Shown here in pieces: positions 33,892 to 42,073 of a stretch of DNA of 64,000 bases. Numbering within the stretch: the first letter of the stretch is position 1; each line of letters opens with the position of its first letter. The translations under genes and the position numbers were made by a program. The notes under the pieces were generated by a model. It was not told the DNA's origin. It was given only the letters and a program-made list of their open reading frames with translations, and made no database searches. Source of the DNA: Catellatospora bangladeshensis (GTDB lineage Bacteria > Actinomycetota > Actinomycetes > Mycobacteriales > Micromonosporaceae); the NCBI RefSeq assembly GCF_016862575.1, contig NZ_BONF01000055.1, positions 1-64,000 on the forward strand, written 5' to 3'.

Positions 33892-34641
33892 CTAACTCCG
33901 CTGAGCGGCCAGCCACTCGTCGAAGGTGGTGGGCGCTATCTCGGCGTCGGCCCCGGGCAGCAGGGCGTCGCCGGCCATGGTCAGGTCGAAGATGCCGCCG
34001 TGCCACGTCGGCACGAGCCGGATGCTGCGGCCTTGGACGGCGAGCGTACGGCGGGCCATGTCGATGAGGTCCTGGGTCTCGGGCCCGGCGATGTCGCGGT
34101 GGCGGCCCTGCGGGGCGCCGACCGCGATCCGGGCGAGGATGGCGGCGACGTCGGCGGGCGCGATCGGCTGCATGAGCAGCGGCGGCAGCTGAGCGACCCC
34201 GTCGTGTTCGACCCACCCGGCGACCGTCGCGGGAAAGTCGTGGAACTGCGTCGCCGGCACGATCGTGTACGGGATGGGCCCTGCCTCCACGGCGGCTTCC
34301 TGCGCGCGCTTTCCGGCGTGGTGGGCGTTGCCCGGCACGGTGCGCACCCGCGCGATCGACAACACGACGTGATGGCCGACCCCCGCCCGCTGCTCGGCGG
34401 CGAGCAGGTTGGCGGTGGCGGTGGTGAAGAAGCCGACGGCCTCCGCCTCGGTCGGGGCGTTGGTGCTGGTCGTGTCGATGACCGCGGCCACACCGGCCAG
34501 GGCTTCGTCGAGGCCGGTGCCGGCTGTGACGTCCACGCCATGGGTCCGGCTGACGGGCACGACCTCGTGCCGGTCCTGCTGCAACGCTGCGGCGGTCAGG
34601 GATCCGATCCGCCCCGTGGCGCCGACCACGGCTATTCGCAT
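33892..34641 (-). CDS. NAD(P)-binding NmrA/atypical SDR protein
   Basis: A 249-residue Rossmann protein beginning MRIAVVGATGRIGSLTAAAL, the glycine-rich NAD(P) loop of atypical short-chain dehydrogenases. Further segments VAAVIDTTSTNAPT, VGHHVVLSIARV, YTIVPATQFHDFP and DIAGPETQDLIDMARR are typical of NmrA-like or NAD(P)H quinone-reductase-like proteins. The classical YxxxK pair is not evident. AAGGAGA eight bases upstream decides the start at 34641. Function in this locus is unknown. Confidence 0.82.
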   Translation of the reverse strand: MRIAVVGATGRIGSLTAAALQQDRHEVVPVSRTHGVDVTAGTGLDEALAGVAAVIDTTSTNAPTEAEAVGFFTTATANLLAAEQRAGVGHHVVLSIARVRTVPGNAHHAGKRAQEAAVEAGPIPYTIVPATQFHDFPATVAGWVEHDGVAQLPPLLMQPIAPADVAAILARIAVGAPQGRHRDIAGPETQDLIDMARRTLAVQGRSIRLVPTWHGGIFDLTMAGDALLPGADAEIAPTTFDEWLAAQRS

Positions 34642-34702
34642 ACCGGCGTCTCCTTGCACTCATGGTCAGTCAGGCCGAATGCACAGATCGGTCGATCATT
34701 TC

Positions 34703-35584
34703 TCACGTCGGCTTGGGGCGGACCACGAGCACGGGGCATGAGGCGTGGTACAGGATCTGCTGACTGACTGATCCCAGAAGCATGCCGGAGAACCCGCCGC
34801 GCCCACGGGAACCCACAACCACCAGCTGTGCGGTGGCACTCAACTCGACCAGCACCCGTCCAGGGCTACCCTCGACCACTTCCCGCCGGAGCGGGACGTC
34901 CGGGAAGCGCTGCCGGCTTTCGTCCGTCTCGCTCGCGAGAAAGTGGCGCTGATGCTCGGCCCAATCCTGGCCGTCGTGATAGGGGATCGGCGCCAACGGC
35001 ATCATCATGGCCAAGGCCGGCGTCCACGCCCGTACGGCCAGCAGTTCGGCACCGCGCTGCTGCGCCACGGCGAACGCCGCCTCCACCGCCGACCGCGACG
35101 CGGCTGCCTCGTCGACGCCGACGACGACTCCGCCAGCCGGGTGTGCTTCGCCGCGGGCGACGAGCACGGGCGTGAGACTGCGCGAGGTCAGGTGCACCGC
35201 GACCGATCCGAGCAGCAGGCCGGAGAATCCACCGAGACCGCGGTTGCCGATGACGAGCAGCTGCGCGTCGCGGGCTGCGTTCAGCAGCGCCATGGTCGGG
35301 GCGTCCCTGACGTGCCGCGTGGTGGCCGCCACGCCCGGCTCCGTTGCCCTGGCTGCCGCCGCGGCCTCGGCGAGCACACGCTCCGCGTCGTTGCGCGGCC
35401 GCCCCTCGGTCTGGGCAGCGGTTTCGTCGACGTTGTCATTGATGAGCGCCTTGAGGTACGCGTGCACGATGTGCAGTTCGACGCCGCGGCGCGCGGCCTC
35501 GCCGGCGGCCAGCCGCACCGCCGACAGCGCCGAGTCCGATCCGTCCACCCCTACCACGACCGGTGCCGCGTCGTCAGCGTCCAT
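34703..35584 (-). CDS. tandem universal stress protein
   Basis: A 293-residue protein of two UspA domains. Each begins with a VVVGVDG/VVVGVDE strand and ends with the ATP-binding loop GNRGLGGFSGLLLGS or GSRGRGGFSGMLLGS before TPVLVAR or CPVLVVR. Tandem Usp proteins in actinobacteria are often induced in hypoxia or stress and bind ATP. CAAGGGGG precedes ATG. It is followed on the same strand by the atypical SDR gene after 61 bases, which may form a unit. Confidence 0.92.
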   Translation of the reverse strand: MDADDAAPVVVGVDGSDSALSAVRLAAGEAARRGVELHIVHAYLKALINDNVDETAAQTEGRPRNDAERVLAEAAAAARATEPGVAATTRHVRDAPTMALLNAARDAQLLVIGNRGLGGFSGLLLGSVAVHLTSRSLTPVLVARGEAHPAGGVVVGVDEAAASRSAVEAAFAVAQQRGAELLAVRAWTPALAMMMPLAPIPYHDGQDWAEHQRHFLASETDESRQRFPDVPLRREVVEGSPGRVLVELSATAQLVVVGSRGRGGFSGMLLGSVSQQILYHASCPVLVVRPKPT

Positions 35585-35646
35585 GGCACCCCCTTGAGCG
35601 ATCGGCGTGGTCCGGCTGTCCGGCCGGGAAGCTCATCCGGCTTCGG

Positions 35647-35886
35647 TCAGATCCGCTGTCGTGCCCGGCCGGCTGTGGACGGGTTCATGGCGTCCTGGAG
35701 GCTGTCCCGGCTGTCGGCGTCGAGGATGCCTGCCGCTACCGGGCTTCCGCCTGCCGGGTCCGTGAGCGTGGTGTGCGTGGCCTTCTCTGCGCGGCCGATC
35801 CGGTGACGGCGGGCGCGGACGAGAAGGGCTCCGACGGCCACGGCGCCGGTGGCGATGCCGACTGCCAGCGCTTTCTTGCTCGCCAT
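35647..35886 (-). CDS. small single-span membrane protein
   Basis: 79 residues. One N-terminal hydrophobic helix (ALAVGIATGAVAVGALLVRARRHR) is followed by a polar tail (EKATHTTLTDPAGGSPVAAG). GGAGGAA lies five bases before ATG 35886, which decides this short start over a longer frame. No family is recognised. It lies upstream of the stress protein on the same strand. Confidence 0.7.
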   Translation of the reverse strand: MASKKALAVGIATGAVAVGALLVRARRHRIGRAEKATHTTLTDPAGGSPVAAGILDADSRDSLQDAMNPSTAGRARQRI

Positions 35887-36146
35887 CAGGTTCCTCCAAT
35901 GCTCAGCTGCGCGGTCTGGCGGATACGGGCGAGCCGCCCGCGCCTCGGCGCCGACCGCCGGGCGCTGCTGATGACCCGCACGGGCAGGCTCATTACTCGA
36001 TTGTCTGTGATCGGGGGCGCTCGAATCCGCGAATCTGCAAAGGCAGGCCCTGGGTGACCGCATGACGGCAGTGAACGTGCGCACGGAGGCACTGAGGATC
36101 TTGAAGAGATCCAGCTAGGCCGTGGGGCGGCTGGTAGGAACAGGGT

Positions 36147-37109
36147 ATGTTGCTCAACGGCCTGTTGATCATTGCTGGGCTCGTTGCGCTCATCCTGGGT
36201 GCGGAGGTGCTCGTCAAGGCCAGTGCCGGCCTCGCGGCCCGGCTCGGCATCAGCCCGATGATCATCGGACTTACCGTGGTGGCGCTGGGCACCAGTGTGC
36301 CCGAGCTGGCAGTCGGCATCGACGCCGCGCTCAGCGGAAGCCCGGGTCTGGCGATGGGCAACATCATCGGCGCCAGTCTCGTCAACCTGCTGCTCGCGCT
36401 CGGCCTCAGTGCCGCGCTCGTCCCCATCGTGTTCGACAGAGCGACCCTGCGGCTTGATCTTCCCGCGATGGTCGAAGCGGCCCTCCTGCTCTACCTGCTT
36501 TCCTTTGACGGCTCGCTTACCAGACCGGATGGATTGATCTTGTTGCTCGCGGGCGTCACCTACACCTTCGGCAGGATTCACGCTGCACGCCACGACGTGG
36601 CCGGTTCCCGGGGAGACACCCCGAACTCCGCCGCCGAACCCGTACGGCGGCGTGGGCCGCTGCGCCAGCTCCTGTTGATGCTCCTCGGTGTAGCCGTGGT
36701 CGTCGTGGGTGCCGAACTGCTGGTCGAGGGCGCGGCAGCCAGCGCGCGGGCGTTCGGCGTGAGTGAGACGGTCATCGGTCTGACGATCGTGGCGATCGGC
36801 ACCTGCACCCCGGAACTCGTCACCACCGTCATGTCGACCCTGCGCGGGAACCGGGACCTCGCGATCGGGAACCTGCTCGGATCGAGCATCTACAACATCT
36901 GCGCGATACTCGGGCTGACGGTCGTGGTCGCCCCGCACGGCATCGCCGTCCCCAGGGAGATATTCGCCGCCGACCTGACGCTGATGGTGGCCGTGACGCT
37001 GGTGGCGGCGTCGGTGTTCGCCGTCGGCGCCCGGATGTCGCGCACCGCCGGGTGCCTGTTCATCGCGACATACGCCGCCTACCTGACGTGGCTGCTGTCG
37101 CGTGCCTGA
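36147..37109 (+). CDS. calcium/sodium antiporter (CaCA family)
   Basis: A 320-residue membrane protein with about ten segments and the two inverted alpha repeats of the family: GTSVPELAVGIDAAL with GNIIGASLVNLLLALGL, and GTCTPELVTTVMSTL with GNLLGSSIYNICAILGL. The Glu in each (S/T)PEL motif binds the cation. The central cytoplasmic loop is short (AARHDVAGSRGDTPNSAAEPVRRRG). It resembles Escherichia YrbG. AGGAACAGGG precedes ATG 36147. Confidence 0.92.
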   Translation: MLLNGLLIIAGLVALILGAEVLVKASAGLAARLGISPMIIGLTVVALGTSVPELAVGIDAALSGSPGLAMGNIIGASLVNLLLALGLSAALVPIVFDRATLRLDLPAMVEAALLLYLLSFDGSLTRPDGLILLLAGVTYTFGRIHAARHDVAGSRGDTPNSAAEPVRRRGPLRQLLLMLLGVAVVVVGAELLVEGAAASARAFGVSETVIGLTIVAIGTCTPELVTTVMSTLRGNRDLAIGNLLGSSIYNICAILGLTVVVAPHGIAVPREIFAADLTLMVAVTLVAASVFAVGARMSRTAGCLFIATYAAYLTWLLSRA

Positions 37110-37285
37110 GGACCGGCAGCGCCCCCGCCGGCGTTCGATACGCACTGGGACATCGAGGCCCACGGGACACGAGGCTTCAGAGAGAAACCCCTGCTCAGGA
37201 CGTGAGACAGACTGCGTTCGGGGTGTTTATCGGGCAGATACCGGGTACGGCATCCGCGATATGGCACCTACGGGGGTGGAGAGAT

Positions 37286-37948
37286 ATGAGCGCCAACTAC
37301 GATACGGGACCCGTTCACGGCGGGAAGGTCGGTGACCAACCGCCGGCGGAGACGATCGAGACGTACCGCGTCGGCGAGCAGCGCGAGTTGGTGGTCACCC
37401 GCGAACGTGACCGCTTCGGCGGGATGAAGTTCGGCTCGGCCTTCTTCGGCTGGCTGACCGCCATGGGTACGGCGGTGCTGCTGACGGCGCTGCTGGCGGC
37501 GGCCGGAACGGCGATCGGGCTCGCGGCCGCGGACAACGGCGTGGTGCAGGACGCCACGACCGCGGTCACCGACACCGCCGCGTCGATCGGGATAGCCGGG
37601 ATCGTCGCACTGCTGGTGATCTTGTTCGTGTCGTACTTCTGCGGAGGCTACGTGGCCGGCCGGATGGCCCGCTTCGACGGCGCGAAGCAGGGTGTCGCGG
37701 TGTGGCTGTGGTCGATCCTCATCGCGGTCGTGGTGGCGGCGGCCGGCGCGCTGCTCGGAGACCAGTACGACGTCCTGTCGCGGCTCAACGGCTTCCCGCG
37801 GCTGCCGGTCAACGAGGGCGACCTCACCGCGGCCGGGATCGTGACGGCGATCGTGCTGGCGGGTGTGGCGTTGCTCGGCGCGGTCCTCGGCGGGCGCGCC
37901 GGAATGCGCTACCACCGCCGGATCGACCAGGCCGGGCTAAGCCGCTGA
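37286..37948 (+). CDS. four-span membrane protein
   Basis: A 220-residue protein. A polar N-terminal tail (residues 1-50) precedes four hydrophobic segments: AFFGWLTAMGTAVLLTALLA, GIAGIVALLVILFVSYFCGG, GVAVWLWSILIAVVVAAAGA and VTAIVLAGVALLGAVLGGRA. The YFCGGYVAGRMAR loop recalls TIGR04086/YrzE-like proteins. GTGGAGAG precedes ATG 37286. A perfect 15-bp hairpin follows the stop. Function unknown. Confidence 0.8.
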   Translation: MSANYDTGPVHGGKVGDQPPAETIETYRVGEQRELVVTRERDRFGGMKFGSAFFGWLTAMGTAVLLTALLAAAGTAIGLAAADNGVVQDATTAVTDTAASIGIAGIVALLVILFVSYFCGGYVAGRMARFDGAKQGVAVWLWSILIAVVVAAAGALLGDQYDVLSRLNGFPRLPVNEGDLTAAGIVTAIVLAGVALLGAVLGGRAGMRYHRRIDQAGLSR

Positions 37949-37971
37949 CCGTGCGGGTGGCTGATGCCGCC

Positions 37972-38010
37972 GTCGATGTGATGGGGCCAGGCCGACCCCA
38001 TCACATCGAC
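37972..38010. terminator. hairpin after the four-span protein gene
   Basis: GTCGATGTGATGGGG and CCCCATCACATCGAC form a perfect 15-bp stem with a 9-base loop, 23 bases after the stop. Confidence 0.78.
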
Positions 38011-38115
38011 CTGTTCAAGCGCATCTCCGATGGGGCGGTTCCTCTGCGACTGACGAACGACGACCCCCGGGCGACAACAACTCCTGTCGATATCTCACCG
38101 TGCTAATGTTCGCCG

Positions 38116-38598
38116 GTGTCCACAGGGCAGAAGCCTTTCCTGGCGCGGCCGATGGCCGTACTCGGCGCTGCGCTGGGGCTCGCTTCGCTGATCGGCGACT
38201 GGGCCGAGGTCGAACTGATCGACGGCACGACCGCCTCTGTTGCGACGATCTTCTCCGAGAGCCTGTGCGGCATCACCTACACGTTGGCACTGGCGGCGAT
38301 GCTGACAATGGTGGCGGTCGTGGTCTTCGGCCCGCCCCGGCAAAGAAGCCGAAGCCTTCGGACAGCCGGGTTCGTCCTCACCGGGATATCGCTGGTGGTA
38401 CTCGCTGCCATCGCCTATCTCGTGGACATCTACCCGTACAGGGTCAAGGGCTACTCGTTCGACCTGCGCCTGACGATGGGCTGGGGACTCTTCGCCGCCT
38501 TCGGCGCGTGGTGCGCACTCGGGATCGCGCTGCTGCACTACTCTCCGGCAGTTCGCCGTCCGCCCGGGACGTCCACGGAAGGAGCCGCAGCCGAATAG
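38116..38598 (+). CDS. small membrane protein
   Basis: A 160-residue protein with four predicted hydrophobic segments (AVLGAALGLASLIGDW, TLALAAMLTMVAVVVFG, AGFVLTGISLVVLAAIAYLV, GWGLFAAFGAWCALGIALLH). The start is GTG 38116. No RBS is visible and TAATGT lies eight bases upstream, so the mRNA may be leaderless. No family is recognised. Confidence 0.7.
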   Translation: MSTGQKPFLARPMAVLGAALGLASLIGDWAEVELIDGTTASVATIFSESLCGITYTLALAAMLTMVAVVVFGPPRQRSRSLRTAGFVLTGISLVVLAAIAYLVDIYPYRVKGYSFDLRLTMGWGLFAAFGAWCALGIALLHYSPAVRRPPGTSTEGAAAE

Positions 38599-38640
38599 CT
38601 GCGGCAACCGGGCGAGTCCTGTGGGCGCTTGAGGTCCGCC

Positions 38641-39456
38641 TCAGCCCTTTCCCTCGTTGAGGCGCTGCAGTTGCCAGTCGTGCACCTCGCCGACCCACTC
38701 CCAGCCGGGCTTGGCCGAGGAGCCGATCCGCGGGTCGTCGAAGGAACGGCCCTCACGCAGGGCGAGCACGTACGCCCGGTCCTGCTCGATCCTCGCCCGA
38801 ACCTGATCACCCACCCCCACGGCTCCGTGGCCGGGGATGACGACATCGACATCGTGCGCCACACGGTCGAGCAGCCGCAGCGCGGCGAGGTAGTCCTCGA
38901 TCGGATCAGCGGTGCTCAGGTCGAGCATCGGGACCAGGACGTCGGAAAGCATGTCGCCGGCGACGAGCACCCGGCGCTCTTCGATGAACAGCGCCGCGTG
39001 TCCGGCTGCATGTGCTCGATGCTCGATGATCCTCACCGACGGGCCGTCCCATGGGATCTGCGCCGTCCCCACGGGCAGGGCCGTGATGAGGCCGTACAGG
39101 TCGAGCGAGACCTGATCGGCGATCCCCGCCGGTTCCAGGTGAGCGGTGATCGCGGCTTTGGCGCCGGGTGCGGACAGCTCGTCGCGGACGGCGGCCGCAC
39201 AGGCGGCGGTGCCGTAGCGGGGGGCGGCGCCGAGGTCGGGGTGCCAGAGCACGTGGTCCCAGTCCGGGTGGGTGGCGAAGGCCGCCACGACGGCCTGGCC
39301 CGACTCGGACAGGTCGCCGGCGAGGCAGGCCAGCTCGCGGTCCAGAATTCCGGCGTCGATGAGCAGCACACCGGCGCGGCCCTGCACGACGGTGGCGTTG
39401 CTCTGTACGAACTCGCTCTCATGGACCAGCACGCCGTCCGCGACCTGTCTCAACAT
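38641..39456 (-). CDS. metallo-beta-lactamase fold hydrolase
   Basis: A 271-residue MBL-fold protein. The metal motif reads THPDWDH: the first His, Asp and last His of HxHxDH are present but the middle His is Asp, seen in some subfamilies. Later ligands are in RAHAAGHAALF, LVAGDML and VIPGHGAVG. Substrate unknown. GGAGA lies seven bases before ATG 39456, and the start overlaps the end of the DHFR-like gene by seven bases, so the two are translated together under the control region of the HxlR gene. Confidence 0.85.
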   Translation of the reverse strand: MLRQVADGVLVHESEFVQSNATVVQGRAGVLLIDAGILDRELACLAGDLSESGQAVVAAFATHPDWDHVLWHPDLGAAPRYGTAACAAAVRDELSAPGAKAAITAHLEPAGIADQVSLDLYGLITALPVGTAQIPWDGPSVRIIEHRAHAAGHAALFIEERRVLVAGDMLSDVLVPMLDLSTADPIEDYLAALRLLDRVAHDVDVVIPGHGAVGVGDQVRARIEQDRAYVLALREGRSFDDPRIGSSAKPGWEWVGEVHDWQLQRLNEGKG

Positions 39457-40046
39457 GAGCTTGTCTCCTTCGCATCCTGGACGGCGTAGCGGTGCATGGT
39501 GACGCCGGACCGGAACATCCGTTGTTCGAGCAGGTCGAGGTCGGTCGGCAGGTCGTAGTCGTCGAACAGCGGCCTGCCGAAGCCGAGGATCGCCGGGTGG
39601 GTGAACAGCAGCAGCTCGTCGAGCAGCCGTGCCCGCAGCAACTGCGTGGCGAGGGTTGCCCCGCCTACGCTGATCGTGCCGTCGGTCCCGGCGCGCAGGG
39701 CGGCGAGCTGCTCGATCGCGTCGTCTCCGCCGATGGTCGTGGTGTTGTGGGCGGCGCTGCGCCGGGTGCGTGAGACGAGCACCTTGGGTTTGGCGGTCCA
39801 GAGCTGCCCGTACTCGCGCATGTACTCCGGCAGCGACGCGTCCTCGTGCGCCCGCGGCCAGTGCTGCTCCATGGCCTCGTAGACGACCCGGCCGTGGACC
39901 ATGAGGGCCAGTGCGCGCATGCGCTCGTTCGCCTCGCGGTGCAGGTCTTCGTCGATACGCAGCCACTCGCCGGCGCCGTTGTCGCCGGGAACCTGCTCGA
40001 TGCGCAGGTCGAGGGACACGTTCATCGAGTAGACGAAGCGGCCCAA
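39450..40046 (-). CDS. dihydrofolate reductase / RibD C-terminal family protein
   Basis: A 198-residue protein with the reductase fold: MNVSLDLRIEQ, LMVHGRVVYEAMEQHWP, PKVLVSRTRRSA, ISVGGATLATQLLRARLLDELLLFTHPAILG and GRPLFDD. Family members reduce small substrates with NADPH and are frequent next to HxlR regulators. The start is TTG 40046 with GGGGGAGAGG upstream; ATG 40025 is an alternative. It is the first gene of a two-gene unit with the MBL hydrolase. Confidence 0.85.
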   Translation of the reverse strand: MGRFVYSMNVSLDLRIEQVPGDNGAGEWLRIDEDLHREANERMRALALMVHGRVVYEAMEQHWPRAHEDASLPEYMREYGQLWTAKPKVLVSRTRRSAAHNTTTIGGDDAIEQLAALRAGTDGTISVGGATLATQLLRARLLDELLLFTHPAILGFGRPLFDDYDLPTDLDLLEQRMFRSGVTMHRYAVQDAKETSSC

Positions 40047-40058
40047 CCTCTCCCCCAG

Positions 40059-40092
40059 CCACTAGTGGTTGCGTTTTGCAATCACTATAGTG
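40059..40092. promoter_or_regulatory. divergent promoter with three overlapping palindromes
   Basis: CCACTAGTGG (40059-40068) and CACTATAGTG (40083-40092) are perfect palindromes flanking TTGC-GTTTT-GCAA; together they also give a 9-bp inverted repeat AGTGGTTGC/GCAATCACT with one mismatch. The cluster fills the 75 bp between the TTG start of the DHFR-like gene and the HxlR start. It is the obvious HxlR operator. Confidence 0.7.
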
Positions 40093-40121
40093 AGGGCGGC
40101 ATACCTGTCAAGGAGGAGCCG

Positions 40122-40604
40122 GTGGAACCACGGTCGGGCTGTCCGGTGAACGCAGCCGTCGAGGTGCTCGGAGATCGCTGGTCGCTGCTCGTGCTCCGCG
40201 ACGTCATCTTCGGCGACCGCCGCTACTTCCGGGCGCTGCTCACCGGGTCGGCGGAAGGCATCGCGTCGAACATCCTCGCCGACCGGCTCGTGCGGCTCGT
40301 CGATGCGGGGATCCTCACCCGCGGCACCGCCGCGCGCGGGCAGCGCGCCCGCTACAGCCTCACCGAAGCCGGCATTCAGACTCTTCCGATCATCTGCGCG
40401 CTCGGCGACTGGGGCCTCGACTGGCGCTCGGGCAGCGACGAGCTGCGCGGCCGGCAACGGCTCATCCGCGATCAGGGCCCGGCCTTCATCGCCGACCTCA
40501 TGGACGAGCTTCGAGTCCGTCACCTCGACGCCCCACCGAGACCACACGACGGCCCGAGTCCGTTCGAGCGGCTCGATGCCGCCCGCGACACACCGGCTGG
40601 GTAG
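40122..40604 (+). CDS. HxlR-family transcriptional regulator
   Basis: A 160-residue winged-helix protein with the HxlR hallmarks: SGCPVNAAVEVLGDRWSLLVLRD (Cys near the N-terminus, possible redox or electrophile sensor), FRALLTGSAEGIASNILADRLVRLVDAGILTR and the wing RARYSLTEAG. A C-terminal helical extension of about 50 residues is longer than in minimal members. GTG 40122 follows AGGAGG. It is divergent from the reductase/MBL pair and most likely controls it and itself through the palindromes between them. Confidence 0.9.
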   Translation: MEPRSGCPVNAAVEVLGDRWSLLVLRDVIFGDRRYFRALLTGSAEGIASNILADRLVRLVDAGILTRGTAARGQRARYSLTEAGIQTLPIICALGDWGLDWRSGSDELRGRQRLIRDQGPAFIADLMDELRVRHLDAPPRPHDGPSPFERLDAARDTPAG

Positions 40605-40635
40605 CCTGACGCTGATCGACGAGGAGCGTGCGACG

Positions 40636-41691
40636 GTGTTACCGGCCACACGGGAACTGCTGGACCGCTACCGCACCGCATCACCTGCGGTGACGTGGCG
40701 ATGGGAGTCGGCGGTCGTCGAGGTGATCCTGCGGCACGGGTCCACCTCCGACGCACGGGCGCTGCTCGCCACGTTCCTGGACGATCCCGAGGCGCGCCGG
40801 CGTCTGGTGCCGGTGTTCGCCCGGCACGGAGATCCGTCGACGGCCGGGCAGCTGGTGGCGGCCTGCCTGGATGGCGGACGCCTGCGCGCGGGTGTGCCGG
40901 CCGAGGTGCTGCACGCCGTCGGCTTCCTGGGTTACGAGCCCGCCGAGCGGACGCTGTGGGAACACGTCGAAGGCCCGTACGACGAGGCGATGAACGCGTG
41001 TCTGGGACTGCTGCACCTGCCGTGTCGTGGCCTGCGGACCGACATCGCCGGGGCGCTGGAGCGGCACTTCGGCGCGAACCTGTTCCCGGAGTTCCTGCCG
41101 GTGCTGGCGGCGAAGACAGGCGACCCGTCCTGGCTGGGCAGGCTCGTCGAGTGGGGCGAAGGCGGCGCCTCGACAGACTGCAACGGTGGGCTGATCCTCG
41201 GCATCGCGCTGCACGGCGGCCGTGCCCGCCCGGCGTTCACGCAGCTGCTGTGGAACCCCTTGTGGGAGGCCCACGGTCCAGGCACCGGCTCCGACTACTG
41301 GGCCTACGCAGGAGCCCGCGTGCTGGGCCTGAGCATGGCGGAGCTGTACGCCGAACTGGGCGCCCGCCTGCAATCCGATGCGGATATCGACGACAAGCGG
41401 CACTGCCTCAGCGTGTTCACCGCGCTTCTGGGCTACTGGGCGGGCCGACCCTGGCTCGGCCTGCGCAGCGCGCCTGATCCGGCCGAGACCAGCGACGCGC
41501 TGCGGGACCTGCTGTTCGCCTGGTCGACGCCGAACCGGGACGACTCGCTGATCGGCCTGGCGGGCCAGGTCCTCGACTCCGGCGACCGCGATCTCGCCCG
41601 CCTGCACGAGCTGGAGAACGAACTCCACATCCGCGCGGTGCACGAGGTCGAGATCCGGTCGCTGGCACATCGATACGAGAACGAGCGGTAG
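40636..41691 (+). CDS. HEAT-like helical repeat protein
   Basis: A 351-residue helical protein. Repeats of paired helices are suggested by SDARALLATFLDDPEARRRL, PSTAGQLVAACLDGGRLRAG and AERTLWEHVEGPYDEAMNACL, so an HEAT/armadillo-like scaffold is likely, but no named family is recognised. No signal peptide is present. GTG 40636 is chosen for GAGGAG nine bases upstream. It follows HxlR after 31 bases and may be in its transcript. Confidence 0.65.
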   Translation: MLPATRELLDRYRTASPAVTWRWESAVVEVILRHGSTSDARALLATFLDDPEARRRLVPVFARHGDPSTAGQLVAACLDGGRLRAGVPAEVLHAVGFLGYEPAERTLWEHVEGPYDEAMNACLGLLHLPCRGLRTDIAGALERHFGANLFPEFLPVLAAKTGDPSWLGRLVEWGEGGASTDCNGGLILGIALHGGRARPAFTQLLWNPLWEAHGPGTGSDYWAYAGARVLGLSMAELYAELGARLQSDADIDDKRHCLSVFTALLGYWAGRPWLGLRSAPDPAETSDALRDLLFAWSTPNRDDSLIGLAGQVLDSGDRDLARLHELENELHIRAVHEVEIRSLAHRYENER

Positions 41692-41738
41692 CAGCCCGCA
41701 CCGACCCTTGCGATACGGGTGGCGGCCGGGACGGCGTG

Positions 41739-42053
41739 TCACGCCACGGCGAGCCGGTCCACCAGCAGCTGCACTCTCCGCCCGGCGTCCTCGGGCAGCA
41801 GGCGGCCCGCGCGGCTCAGGGTCGCCAGGCCGTGCAATGACGCCCAGAACACCTCGGTGAACAGCCCCGGGTCGACGCCGTCCCCGGCGACCCCCCGCAG
41901 GCTTTCCATCATCATCGCGGCCTTCACCCTGCTGGTCGCCGCGCTCGCCTGATATACCGCCGCAGCTCGATCCCCGTCGGGGAGCGCCGGATCCGCCCCG
42001 GCCGGCTCGCGCAGTGCCGCCGCTGTATCGCGGCGGCACTGCGGGTGCGCTCA
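41739..42053 (-). pseudogene. C-terminal remnant of a TetR-family regulator
   Basis: The minus frame reads DTAAALREPAGADPALPDGD, then SRVKAAMMMESLRGVAGDGV, then EVFWASLHGLATLSRAGRLL to the stop. The W-x-x-x-HGLATL element is the signature of the WHG-type TetR C-terminal domain. The frame meets TGA at about 42053 and no DNA-binding half is present, so only the ligand-domain end remains. A terminator hairpin for the neighbouring gene lies inside it. Confidence 0.6.
42011..42042. terminator. hairpin after the GH54 gene
   Basis: GCAGTGCCGCCG and CGGCGGCACTGC form a perfect 12-bp stem with an 8-base loop, 32 bases beyond the stop of the minus-strand GH54 gene. Confidence 0.7.
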
Positions 42054-42073
42054 GGGCCGAGGCCCGGTCAGGT

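Noticed and set aside
38641-40062. One fused reductase-MBL protein from a continuous minus-strand frame
   Set aside because: The upstream part of that frame is arginine-rich; the reductase is encoded in another frame and the MBL gene has its own RBS and start with a short overlap.
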